Part shown: in pieces, positions 54,408 through 64,000 of the stretch
Numbering within the stretch: position 1 is the first letter of the stretch
Layout of the letters: every line of letters begins with the position of its first letter
Assembly (NCBI GenBank): GCA_030674155.1
Contig: CM060335.1
Coordinates: forward strand, 34,062,281 to 34,126,280
DNA: 64,000 nt
Direction: 5' to 3'
DNA from: Stramonita haemastoma
Taxonomy: Eukaryota > Mollusca > Gastropoda > Neogastropoda > Muricidae
Program-made: the position numbers and the translations under genes
The notes under the pieces: generated by a model
Database searches by the model: none
What the model was told of the DNA's origin: nothing
What the model saw: the letters and a program-made list of their open reading frames with translations, nothing else

Positions 54408-56444
54408 CTGAAACACACAATAACCATTCAGTTATTTTCCAATACACGTTTTGATCAGGTAAGTCAGTTACCCTTACATTAGACTTGTTATATGCAGAAA
54501 GACCAGTATTAAAGTATATGGCCAAAAAAAAAATTAAACTCTGCCATAATGATTTCAATCACAGGGTATGAAGAAATATGAAGAAAAAAAATCTACATTT
54601 TTTTTTTATTTACACAACTGGGTGAAAAATGACATGATTTTTAACATTCTGGGGGGTTACCTCACTTTCTGAACTATTCTACAATGTTCATTTCAGTACT
54701 CACCCTTCCCATGCCTAGGCTCATCGCCTAGCATTCTCGGGATCAGAAGTTCATGGGGAGCTTATCAATTATTAGGCTGCCATGGAGCCACCAACTATTG
54801 CTTAATCATTCAAGTGGTGCCTGTTCTCAACTTATCATATGCAAGACACCACACCCTACTGACAACAAAATGATGGAAACAAATTCCAATGTCCAGAGCA
54901 ATGAAGAGACATTTTGGAAAATCTTGGTAGAATCATTACATCATCATTTCAGATATGGGCCCTGTCCAGAGTCACTTCCAGTAAACTTGTTTTGAAAATA
55001 AAGAAGCCGCCTGCATTGCTTACCAGAACTGTTAACTGAATGACGACTTCAATCTATTATTAAAAAAAAAAGTAATTTTTTTGTTCTTCGGCTAGAGCTC
55101 TTGGGTTACCAATGGTGAGATTTGCATGAATGCAACAATTTTTTTTTTTATTCAATCAGATCACCATTTCAAAGTTTTTTATCATCTACAGATGTATAGA
55201 ACCACTGAGGTCCAGCAACTCATTGGAGCACATGGTATATGAGGATCTTTGTTTTCCTATCGTGTAAGTTGTGGACAGTACAACTCATTGCCAGGCTTGC
55301 AGTTATTCTCTCTCTACTCTCTCTCGTTGTTGGTTTCGCAGGACTGTTCACTTCATAACACGTTCCTTGATTCCATCCTCCTATGCTTAATTCAGCTATC
55401 ATACATAGTTTTCATAAATTTGACATGTTCTTAATGTGGGACGGATAGCTCAGTGGTCAGAGCCTGCTCCCCAGCATGGTTATTTATTTATTATTTATTT
55501 ATTTAATTTATTATTCTTTATATCGAGGATAACAGAATAAGCAATCATGGTGCTTTTTTTCATCCGGTCCCCGTGTTATGCAGTTTTGTAAATATTGTCA
55601 TCTGTTCCACGGCAACAGATGGCCTACTATACTCTACGAAAGCGGAAAAGGATTTACGTGTGCGCAAGATGTTCTGCGTGCGTTCGCACACGGGCCTCGG
55701 TTTTAAGTCTCATCCGAAGGACTTTGGGAGAGTGGAGTCAGCACTGATGTTAATCCAGGAAGAAATTTCCTCGACCGATTCGAACCGGTCTTCAAATTGC
55801 CAGCGCAATGTTCTGACACTAGGCTATCCGCCCCCATGCAGGTTATGCAGCGTCGAGCATGGTTACCAATTGGATGGGTGACCGTTTGCGCGCCTTGGCT
55901 ACAGTTCAGTTCACCCAGCTGTAAATGGGTACCTGCCCTCTTTAGGGTCAGGGAAGGTAAAGCAGCGAGGGAGAGGAGATGGGCGCTGCCCTCAACATGC
56001 TGGCCCCAGAGAAGCTGAGGTCTCTGACGCCTCGCTCCCCTACGACCACACAGGTTATGGGACACCTTTTACCTTTACCTTTACCTTAAATGTGGTACAC
56101 TTAGATCATACCACACCACCAACTAATCATTTTTGCTCTTCTGTTTCATAATTAAGTCTTCATCTGGAACTTAGCCTTTCTGTAGTAAGCCAGAAAATTT
56201 GTGTTTTTTCATAACAAAAATTGGGGAGTGGCACGGCGCTGTGATTTTGCGTATCCAAAAAATGACCTTTTGATAGTCATCATTGGTGGCCATGTTCGTT
56301 ATGATAGAGGTCTGAGTGTTTAACATTTATTTAAAAACGTATTGAATATCTTTGATCTGTTAAAATGAGCTGGGGGAGGACTATTTTCTTTAATTTTATG
56401 AGGCGAGAGGCTCTCTCTCTCTCTCCCCTCTCTCTCCTCCTCTC

Positions 56445-56477
<33 letters not shown>

Positions 56478-56481
56478 CTCT

Positions 56482-56512
<31 letters not shown>

Positions 56513-56635
56513 TAACACACACTAACACACACACACACACACAACACACACACACACACACACACACTTACTACCACACACTCCAACCACACACACAACA
56601 CACACAAACACACACACAACACACACACACAACAC

Positions 56636-56731
<96 letters not shown>

Positions 56732-59700
56732 AAAGCCCCCCCCCCCCACACACACACACACAGCAGACTGACCTGTAGTTGTACCTCCAGATCCACCACC
56801 ACCACCCGATCCACCACCACCACCCCCTTTGCAGACCTTGCAGGACTTTCTGCAGTTCTCCTTCATCCAGATGGGGTTGGCCTCACACTCTCCACTGTTA
56901 GCCCAACCGTCACACTTCTCGTCTCCCCACACGTTGTGGCATTTCTCGGGGTCTGCACAACATCAGAAAGCTGTGTAAGTAAAAGGCATTACTGAAGTGA
57001 CCAGCATACACACAGGTGTTGTGTTTAGACACAGTCCCTCAGGAAAAATTAGGGAGTTGGAGTCCCCAGGGTGGCTCGGGGCTGTATGTATATAAAATAA
57101 TATAATAAAAAATAATGGGTAAAAAAATTGATAAATATTTTTTTATGGGTAGGCGCTGCACTTGTGGCGACGTGCTCTCCCCGGGAGAGCAGCCTCGAAT
57201 TTCACGCAGAGAAATCTGCTGTGACATAAAGTGATATAAAATTAATAAATAAAAAGTAAACAGTTTCTAGTCATTTTTTGTCCTGGGTGCGGCTACTTCT
57301 GGGTGGTAAACATGAAGAAGTAGTACTGTCATAAGAATCCAATATTATACAGCTTGATATCTTAGTTAACATGTATAATATGTGCGTTTTTTCTGGTCAC
57401 TGATCAAGCAAACAGATTATTCAACTCTGAGGAGGCTAGAGTTGCACACTAGTTCCTTGTCACAGACACTCTACACATCTTTTTTGTGTGTAAGTGTTAT
57501 AGTTTAGTAATCTGACCACCACACTCTATTACAAACTCAATATCACACCGACCTGCTTTTGATTAAGTATCCATGGCACATAATACACTGGGATAACCAG
57601 GCAAAGTTTTCAACTTACCATAGCTTCTTTCAACATTAACTTCAATAAATAACATCAGTACTGTAAAGTTAAATGACCTTTTGGACTTTGATAAATCATC
57701 AATGGCTGAACGCTGTGTTCCAAAATGTTAAGACCATTGGCAATCAAATCACTTTTGGACAACCTTACCTAATTTCCAACACTTTAAGCCCACAGCCACT
57801 CAAAATACTTCGGAACATTGGGCCAGGCCAGAAGCTGTATCAGCTATTGCTGTCAGCTAATTGCCAAGGCCTACACTAAAATGTTGTGATATGTTGTGTT
57901 GGGATTGTCTTCAGCCATGACAAGCTCCTAACAGAACAACCAGCACTCTCTTTTAAAGGAGAAAAAAATCCTCTGAAGTCGGAGTATGGCTGCCTACATG
58001 GCGAGGTACTTGAAAACAAGTCATATACGCAAACTTCTCATTCAGTGTGCAATATCCATCTCACAGTGATTCCCAGGTGGGATGACTGAGTCAGAGGGCA
58101 CATTCTGGGTGACCCCCCAGAGTGCTAAGCTGGAGAACAACAACAACAACACAACTTTGGAACAGCGTTTTCCTCTGTAATAACTTGCTCAGTATTTGCA
58201 AGGGCACTGTTATTTATTTATTCATTATTTATTTATCTTGTTCTTTTATATCGAGGATAATGGGATAAGCACTCATGTGCTTTTTTTCATCCAGTCCCTT
58301 TGTGTATGCAGTTTTATACATATTGTCATCTGTTCCCACCGGCACACAATGGCCTACTCTTACAAAAAACGGAACAGGATTTAACATGTGCACACAGGGC
58401 CTCGGTTTACAGTCTCATCCAAAGACTTTTGGGGAGAGTGGAGTCAGCACTGATGTTAACTCCAGGGAAAAAATCCCCTCGACCGGGAATTGAACTCGGG
58501 TCGTCAAATTGCAAGCGCAATGTTCTGACCACTAAGCTATCCCGTCCCTACGGTGTCTGAGGTAGCACTCACTTGGCTTGTCGGTTCCTTTGTCCTCGCA
58601 GGCATTGCAGGACTTCTTGCAGTTGTCCTTCATCCAGATCGGGTTGTTGGTACACTCGTTGCTGTTTGCCCACCCGTCGCATTGGGCATCATCCCACACA
58701 TTTGTGCAGCTTCCTGCAAAAAGAGGGCCAACATTCTGTCATGCGTATGTTTTCAAACTATACATTGCAGATGACTGTATATATTAGATCCACGTATGTG
58801 TAACAACTTGCTCAGTGGGTTTCAAAACATTACTCAACAGAATTATCTAATTTGTGATAAAACGTAATCCATAAAATGGTTAACTTTTGACTGAAAATTA
58901 AAACAACAACAACAACTTTTGACTGAAAAAAGCTGTTAACAGATGTTCACGCAATGCCAATTAGTGAAAGATCATTCTTATAGTTACATCTATATTTTTT
59001 AAATACTGACAAACCACACAAAACAAGCTATTTTCTTGCTCATGGAACGCTCAGACAGCAACGATTGTCAGCTGTCATATAAGCGAAATTTTGTTGCATT
59101 GTTGCTGAGCACCTGACAAGTCAGGCCCAGCCTATCCGACTTCAGCGTGGGAGAGATGGTCATATACACATAAATCTCACCATTGGTCAACCTCAGAGCT
59201 CTAGCCCAGGTAAAAAAAAATCATGATTAGGTACCATCACAACCCAACCAACAAAACACTAAAATATAAATCTGAATCCATCCAAAATGATAATTAGGTA
59301 CCATCACAACCCAACCAACAAACACTAAATTAATCTGAATCCATCAAATGATAATAGGTACCCACAACCCAACCAACAAAACACTAAAATATAAATCTGA
59401 ATCCATCCAAAATGATAATTAGGTACCATCACAACCCAACCAACAAAACACTAAAATATAAATCTGAATCCATCCAAAATGATAATTAGGTACCATCACA
59501 ACCCACCACAAAACATAATATAATCTGAATCCATCCAAAATGATAATTAGGTACCATCACAACCCAACCAACAAAACACTAAAATATAAATCTTGGCTCA
59601 GGCCAAAAGCTGTGTCAGTTATTGATGTCAGCTCATTGCCAAGGCCTACACTAAAATCTTGTGATGTTGTAAAATGTGTTGAGATTGCCTTCAGCCATGA

Positions 59701-60752
59701 CAAGCTCTTAACAGAACAACTTGCACTCTCCTTTACAGGAAACAAAATCCTCTGAAGTCGGAGTATGGCTGCCTATATGGCAAGGTACTTGAAAACAGTC
59801 ATACATGCAAACTTCTCATTCAGTGTGCAGTTTCAATCTCACAGGGATTCCCAGGTGGGATTAGTGAGTCAGAGAACACATTCTGGGTGACCCCCCAGAG
59901 TGTTAAGCTGGGGAACAACAACAACAACATTATAAATCTGATTCAATCCAACAACAAGTGGAGGAGTGGACACCATCATTCTGCCGCAGCCTCCTCACCT
60001 GGTTTGGCGGTGGTGGTGGTGATGTCGTCACCTGGCCGCACACACTGGCAGTTTTTGTCCAGGTAACTGGGGTCCTTGCAGTTGGGGTTTGCGGCACAGT
60101 GCTCTGTTGACAGACAGACAGACAGACAGGTGGGTTAGTCCCTAAGATGCTGATCAGGGAAACTGCCATAACACAACAAACTTCAATGAGGAACTGTAGG
60201 CTACTGCACACTATTTCAATGTTGACTAATGAACTCGCATGACCAAAAACTTATTTTAAAAAATATATATATATATGTATATTAATAAACATACATCATA
60301 GTCACCAAGACTTAGGGGTTACCCAGACATGCATTCTACCCTCAGTCCCACTCACCACACCTTAACACCACTAGGAAACCAGAAATACCAATGGATGAGT
60401 GAACTGCATAATATCATGGCAATTTTTAAATTCATCCCCATAAGGAAACCCACTTTCCGACTCCAGAGGATGCTGTTCTTAATCCAGCAATGCCGAAAAT
60501 CATCATGCTGTTTTTATTTTGTTTTGTACCATTTTATGTCAGCAGATTTCTCTGCGTGAAATTCAGGCTGCTCTCCCCAGGGACAGCGCGTCGCCACAAG
60601 TGCAGCGCCTACCCATTATTTTTCTTTTTCGTGTCTGCAACTGTATTTGTTTCCCTATCAGAGTGGCTTTTTTCTACAGAATTTTGCCAGGGACAACCCC
60701 CTTGTTGCCGTGGGTTCTTTTACGTGCGCCAAGTAAAGATGTGTAACACACC

Positions 60753-60783
<31 letters not shown>

Positions 60784-61753
60784 TAGCGCCCAGACCACCT
60801 ATGGTCTAATGGATGGGGGAAAAGTTTTGGGCCCAAATGGGAGATGATTACTATCCATCCCTACAAGCATTTGAAAGGACAACAAAAACATGACAATGTA
60901 GCAGCCTCAGGGCTTCTTACTGATGATGTCAGTAACTAACTGACAAAAGTTTGGGGCCAGGGCAAAGATAGTGACAGGAGACTTACTGTTGCATTGGTAC
61001 ATGAGGTTGACCACTTTGATGTCGGAGAAGGACAGCCCCTTCAGGTACACCCGGCCTATCTCCTTCTCCCGGCTCTGGTCCCGGGCACGGATGGTCTGCG
61101 AATACCCGTCCTTGGAGAAGGCCTGCAAGGAGAGAGTCGTTGTTAGACTTTATACAAATGTATATTGTTTTTGCTGTTGTTGTTGTTGTTGTTGTGCGCG
61201 TTTCCCCAGCTTGAAAAGCCTGGGGTCACCCACAACATGCATTCTGACTGACTCTCTCACCCTGTGCTGGAAGTCACCATGAGATCATACTGGATAAAAA
61301 ATAATAAAAAAAGTTTGCGTGTATGACTTTCGTTTCCAGGTCCCTTGCTGTTTAGGCAACCACACTTCCACTTCAGGAGATTTTTTTCTTCTTGTTTAAA
61401 GGAGAGAACAGGTGGTCATGAATGAAGACGATATTAAGATAACACCTCAGTGTAGCAATATTGGGATACAGGCATTGGCTCTTAGCTCATACTGCTAACT
61501 GAGAAAGCGGTTAAGAAAATAACTCAGAAGAAAAACAATAATAAAACATACATGAACTATGGAGAATATAAAAAAACGCAATCTTGTAAAAATTTACATG
61601 CAATAACATCATTAAAACAAGCAAAGACAATAATATTAAAAAAATAAAGAAAAAAATATATACATTCTGTATTTGAAATCAACCCCATGGACACTTTGTA
61701 AAACATCATACTGTATAACAAACAACAAACAAACAAAACAAACAGTCTCTTCT

Positions 61754-61811
<58 letters not shown>

Positions 61812-62925
61812 AAAAGCAACAACACTCACAGTGACGCCATAGTGCATGACGGAAGAGTACTCGAAAGGGACGCCATATTGGTTGACGTCTTTGGTGGAGT
61901 ATTTGTTGAACCAGATGCGCATGCTGGGGGCCACGTTGTCGTACACGATGTAGATGTACTTGTCTCTGTCCGGCAGTTGGTGCTCGTGAACCAAGCCAAT
62001 GGCGTGACCGATTTCGTGAAGATACAGACCACTCTGAAGAAAAGATACAGAAGAAAAACTGAGGTATTGGGTCTGAACAATTTATGAGAGGGTAGGCTAC
62101 ATTAGATTTCGCAAATCTGGACAATTTTGGAATTCTGTTTCCACAGACTTTACAGAACTCTGGAAGAAAATGATAATCTATAGTCAAGTATGGAATTTTT
62201 GTCTCATCAAAATTGTAGAGGTATTGGGTCTGAACAATTTATGAGAGGGTACATTAGATTTTGCAAATGTGGACAATTTTGGAATTTTGTTTCAACAGAC
62301 TTTACAGAACTGTGGAAGAAAATGATAATCTATAGTCAAGTATGGAAGTTTTGTCTCGTCAAAATTGTAAAAAACACTAAAGAAGATTACTTTCTACAGT
62401 CAATTTTTAAATGTTGTCTCGTCAAACTTGCAAGAATCCTCGAAGAAAACTACTGTCTGTAGTCAATTTTATAATTTTGTTTTGTCAAACTTGTGGAAAA
62501 AAGAACATTCTATAATCTCTTTGGAATGTGATTCTCTTGTAGATTTAAAAATAATAAAGTGTAGACAGTTTGTCTGATCAAACTTGTAAAAACACTTCTT
62601 TAAACACGTTTTAAAGTAGCCCATCTGTCAAATTTATCTAGCATTTCTTTATACAATAAAAGACAAATCAGTTAAATGCAATAAAAAGACTTTCTCGTGT
62701 CTGCCTGCTTGTTTCTTTCAGCTGAAGAAAATGCAAATGTACGGCATTGTGTGTGTGTGTGTGTGTGGGGGGGGGGGGGGGTGCGTGCGTGCGTGCGTGC
62801 GTGCGTGTGCGTGTGCGTGCGTGTGCGTGCGTGCGTGTGTGTGGCTTTGACTTACAAATCTGCAGCCCCGGGCTTCAAGGTTGATAGGTTGCGTACCACC
62901 GGCCATACCCAGCAAGGAATTACAC
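54325..62925 (-). CDS. Astacin-family zinc metalloprotease with two ShKT domains and probable GPI anchor (5' end outside window)
   Basis: Seven consecutive minus-strand exons join with matching phases. In protein order: CNSLLGMAGGTQPINLEARG (end of the N-terminal astacin subdomain); the zinc motif HEIGHAIGLVHEH (HExxHxxGxxH) and the Met-turn SVMHYG with its Tyr; the C-terminal catalytic subdomain ending NLMYQCN; a short four-Cys module; two six-Cys ShKT domains; a Gly/Ser spacer; and a hydrophobic tail. Astacins are secreted or membrane-attached endopeptidases that cleave matrix and growth-factor substrates. All catalytic residues visible here are intact. Signal peptide, propeptide and first catalytic exons must lie beyond 64000. 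Which astacin subtype this is I cannot say, so no symbol is given. Confidence 0.93.
55085..55140 (+). repeat. Repeat D fragment
   Basis: CGGCTAGAGCTCTTGGGTTA and CCAATGGTGAGATTTGCATG match the family. Confidence 0.6.
55440..56085 (+). mobile_element. SINE family B copy split by a nested SINE A
   Basis: The head (55440-55480, ACGGATAGCTCAGTGGTCAG) and the 5S-like part and body (55833-56085: TTATGCAGCGTCGAGCATGG, TTGGATGGGTGACCG, CAGCGAGGGAGAGGAGATGG) are separated by a complete minus-oriented SINE A. Confidence 0.8.
55490..55832 (-). mobile_element. SINE family A, nearly complete, nested in SINE B, minus
   Basis: Plus-strand order: (TTATTTA)n, TATCGAGGATAACAGAATAA, CGAAAGCGGAAAAGG, GGGCCTCGGTTTTAAGTCTC, GATTCGAACCGGTC and CTAGGCTATCCGCCC. 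The tail, core, B box and A box are all present. Confidence 0.85.
56411..56765. repeat. (TC)n/(CA)n compound microsatellite
   Basis: About 355 bp alternating TC and CA blocks, ending in a C-run. Ends 8 bp from the donor of the second ShKT exon. Confidence 0.97.
56773..56952 (-). CDS. Metalloprotease exon: ShKT domain 2 and Gly-rich spacer
   Basis: Acceptor gttgtgcag, donor ACAG|gtcagt, phase 1-1. A second ShKT domain (CHNVWGDEKCDGWANSGEC, NPIWMKENCRKSCKVC), very like the first and so probably a recent exon duplication. It is followed by about 15 Gly/Ser residues and TTT. The spacer is coded by GGT/GGA triplets next to a 350-bp TC/CA microsatellite. Confidence 0.92.
57050..57230 (+). mobile_element. 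SINE family C fragment, plus
   Basis: GCTGCACTTGTGGCGACGTG, CTCTCCCCGGGAGAGCAGCC and TTTCACGCAGAGAAATCTGC are the complement of the copy at 60540. Confidence 0.75.
57740..58150 (+). repeat. Interspersed repeat E, long plus copy
   Basis: Shares GCCAAGGCCTACACTAAAAT, TTCAGCCATGACAAGCTC, AGTCGGAGTATGGCTGCCTA and TTCCCAGGTGGGATGA with 59590-59935. Ends in (AAC)n. Confidence 0.85.
58220..58548 (-). mobile_element. SINE family A, nearly complete, minus
   Basis: TATCGAGGATAATGGGATAA, CACCGGCACACAATGGCC, CCTCGGTTTACAGTCTCATC, GGGAATTGAACTCGGGTCG (complement of a B box) and GACCACTAAGCTATCCCGTC (complement of an A box). Ends 25 bp before the first ShKT exon. Confidence 0.88.
58573..58713 (-). CDS. 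Metalloprotease exon: ShKT domain 1
   Basis: Acceptor ctttttgcag, donor CCAA|gtgagt, phase 1-1. One six-Cys ShKT domain (CTNVWDDAQCDGWANSNEC, then NPIWMKDNCKKSCNAC). ShKT modules are common C-terminal domains in astacins and here are expected to be structural or binding domains. Confidence 0.92.
59030..59215 (-). repeat. Repeat F and repeat D fragments
   Basis: AACGCTCAGACAGCAACG and TGACAAGTCAGGCCCAGCC (F), followed by CTCACCATTGGTCAACCTCA (D, minus). Confidence 0.65.
59220..59585. repeat. 67-bp minisatellite, about 6 units
   Basis: Unit GATAATTAGGTACCATCACA, ACCCAACCAACAAAACACTA, AAATATAAATCTGAATCC. Units 2, 3 and 5 have scattered one-base losses. Confidence 0.95.
59590..59935 (+). repeat. 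Interspersed repeat E, plus copy
   Basis: Same landmarks as 57740-58150, ending in ACAACAACAACAAC. Confidence 0.85.
59999..60103 (-). CDS. Metalloprotease exon: short Cys-rich module and Thr linker
   Basis: Acceptor ctgtcaacag, donor CCAG|gtgagg, phase 1-1. Encodes HCAANPNCKDPSYLDKNCQC and a DDITTTTAKP linker. Four Cys; it may be a minimal EGF-like or Cys-knot piece, but I cannot assign it. Confidence 0.88.
60535..60815 (-). mobile_element. SINE family C, minus (head diverged)
   Basis: GCAGATTTCTCTGCGTGAAA, GCTGCTCTCCCCAGGGACAG, GAATTTTGCCAGGGACAACC, TTCTTTTACGTGCGCCAAG, CCTCGGTTTATCGTCTCATC. Confidence 0.8.
60987..61122 (-). CDS. Astacin exon: C-terminal catalytic subdomain
   Basis: Acceptor tccttgcag, donor AACA|gtaagt, phase 0-1. 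Encodes AFSKDGYSQTIRARD and GLSFSDIKVVNLMYQCN; the final Leu-x-Tyr-x-Cys pattern is typical of the astacin domain end. Confidence 0.93.
61185..61420 (-). repeat. Interspersed repeat E, diverged minus copy
   Basis: GTTGTTGTTGTTG, CCAGCTTGAAAAGCCTGGGG, ATGCATTCTGACTGAC and GCAACCACACTTCCACTTCA. Confidence 0.55.
61746..61809. repeat. (TC)n microsatellite
   Basis: About 60 bp, 20 bp from the donor of the zinc-site exon. Confidence 0.96.
61830..62033 (-). CDS. Astacin exon: zinc-binding and Met-turn
   Basis: 68 codons, phase 0-0, between acceptor ttttcttcag and donor ACT|gtgagt. Contains HEIGHAIGLVHEHQLPDRD (three zinc His and the catalytic Glu) and SVMHYG (Met-turn and fifth-ligand Tyr). Nothing essential is missing. 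Confidence 0.96.
62060..62480. repeat. 150-bp tandem duplication with degenerate third copy
   Basis: GAGGTATTGGGTCTGAACAA, AATTTATGAGAGGGTA and AACTCTGGAAGAAAATGATA repeat at about 62060 and 62218. Shorter echoes (AGTCAATTTT...TTGTCTCGTCAAA) follow. Confidence 0.9.
62748..62843. repeat. (TG)n/(G)n/(CGTG)n microsatellite
   Basis: TG repeat, a run of about 15 G, then GTGC repeats. Confidence 0.96.
62856..62925 (-). CDS. Astacin exon (before the zinc site)
   Basis: Minus-strand acceptor tctccatcag, donor TTT|gtaagt, phase 2-0. Encodes CNSLLGMAGGTQPINLEARG and CRF, the conserved Cys-containing segment that precedes the zinc helix in astacins. A (TG)n tract lies a few bases past the donor. Confidence 0.88.
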
Positions 62926-62984
62926 CTGATGGAGAGAAAAAATAGAGAAATACGTTATAAATTTGCATCCATAAAATGAACCTG

Positions 62985-63260
62985 TGTCTTCTTCTTCGCT
63001 GCCAAACGCTCAGACAGCAACTATTGTCGTCTGTCATATCATGAGCAGCAAAAATGTACTGCGCTGCCCTTATTAAGCGCATGGCAAGTCAGGCCCAGCG
63101 CATCCAACTTCGGCATGCGAGAGAATTGCTATTTTTTAAAGTCTTTCTGGAAAAGGAGAGTAAACCAAGAAGGCAGAAAAATAGACAAAAAACGAGGTAA
63201 CATGAAGAAGAAAAAACACAAGGCAGAAACAAAAGAGATGGATAGAAAAGAGGAAACTCC
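62985..63260 (-). repeat. Interspersed repeat F, longest copy
   Basis: AACGCTCAGACAGCAACTAT, GCAAGTCAGGCCCAGCGC and CCAACTTCGGCATGCGAGAG, then the A-rich AAGGCAGAAA region matching the complement of 33740-33930. Confidence 0.7.
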
Positions 63261-63291
63261 TAGCACATAATGTACAGACAGTGGGGATGCT

Positions 63292-63628
63292 GATTATACT
63301 TGTACCCCCAAGGGGAGGAAGCCATCAGTCCATATGAAGAGCTCCTAACTACAGTGAAAAAAACCCAGCTAAAGTGGTACGGGCACGTCACACAATCATC
63401 TGCACTGGCCAAGACTGTCTTACAGGGAACAGTAAGGGGAGGGAGACGAAGAGGCAGAGAGAGGAAACGATGGGATGACAACATCAGAGACTGGACAGGC
63501 CTTGGGTGGAATGACCTACTACGGAGGGCGGAGGACCGTGGGGAGTGGAGGAAGCTGGTTGCAAAATTTTCAGTTGTGCCCCCACGGTCCACGGGACTAC
63601 GGGACAGGTGAAGGTGAAGGTGAAGGGA
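63292..63628 (+). mobile_element. 3' end of a non-LTR retrotransposon
   Basis: Open frame giving YEELLTTVKKTQLKWYGHVT, TVLQGTVRGGRRRGRERKRW and DDNIRDWTGLGWNDLLRRAE, the C-terminal end seen after the reverse transcriptase in many animal LINEs. Ends in a (GGTGAA)n tail at 63606-63626. The rest of the element is absent. Confidence 0.8.
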
Positions 63629-63773
63629 CAAGTATGATCAAATAGGTGCAGTGAAAATTGAATCATAGGAACGAGCTCAATCTGTTTCATTTTGAAAACA
63701 TAATCTCTTAGGCCTACTGGATTGCTTCCCATACTGATGACAGTCATGGAAATAAGGCTACATGTGACAGCGT

Positions 63774-63790
63774 ACACACACACACACACA

Positions 63791-63834
<44 letters not shown>

Positions 63835-63960
63835 CACACACACACACACACACATCACACCACAACACACACACACCACAAAACACACAACACACATTCA
63901 CACCACAAACACACACCACACTCAAACCCATACTCACCACCAATCTCAGCACACACTTTA
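63774..63960. repeat. (CA)n-rich microsatellite
   Basis: Imperfect CA repeat grading into C/A-rich sequence to the window end. Confidence 0.95.
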
Positions 63961-64000
63961 ACCACCCCACCCCTGCTCAATCCTCAACTTTCACCCCACC

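Noticed and set aside
58500..58550. tRNA genes at SINE heads (also 8662, 5640, 55800)
   Set aside because: A and B boxes are present, but acceptor stems and anticodon arms do not close; they are SINE heads.

Overview
This window is animal nuclear DNA, most likely from a mollusc and probably a gastropod. It has spliced genes with long introns, several SINE families of a modular type I associate with molluscs, non-LTR retrotransposon debris, cut-and-paste DNA transposons, and many micro- and minisatellites. There are no bacterial operons, CRISPR arrays or standalone RNA genes. The taxon is an inference from repeat style and protein similarity, not a database result.

Two protein genes can be reconstructed exon by exon. 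The first fills the centre on the plus strand (start codon 7828, stop codon ending 50524, probable polyA signal 51948-51953). It is the orthologue of U2SURP (SR140), the U2 snRNP-associated splicing factor. I place 24 coding exons giving about 971 residues (human protein 1029), with the family order intact: lysine-rich N-terminus, RRM, SURP module, CID domain, acidic DLDG/SKWE linker, cwf21-like helix and RS tail. The second is on the minus strand at 53.1-62.9 kb and its 5' end lies beyond the window. It is an astacin-family zinc metalloprotease with catalytic domain, short Cys-rich module, two ShKT domains, Gly-rich spacer and a C-terminal hydrophobic tail resembling a GPI-anchor signal. The two genes converge, with polyA signals about 1.2 kb apart.

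Layout: 1-7740 is intergenic or an unrecognised upstream 3' region with a MITE, a minisatellite and SINE fragments. 7741-7860 is the U2SURP promoter and first exon. 7861-50385 holds its introns, loaded with mobile DNA: a hAT-like element (8899-9852), a MITE (11629-12059), a 5'-truncated LINE (about 13690-15225), a piggyBac-like deletion derivative (29991-31065), a Kolobok-like transposon (45059-47750) and many SINEs. 50525-51970 is the U2SURP 3' UTR, 51971-53124 the convergent intergenic gap, 53125-62925 the metalloprotease, and 62926-64000 repeats including a LINE 3' end.

The most unusual signal is that tandem duplications and minisatellites in U2SURP repeatedly touch exon-intron junctions: exons 6, 17, 18 and 20 on one or both sides, and directly after exons 13 and 14. 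Several copies carry duplicated or acceptor-like splice signals. Also notable are a SINE family that fuses a tRNA-like A box to a 5S rRNA-like internal promoter, and SINEs sharing a head and core but carrying different 3' tails. I found no convincing new multi-gene system; the novelty is in repeat architecture and splicing.
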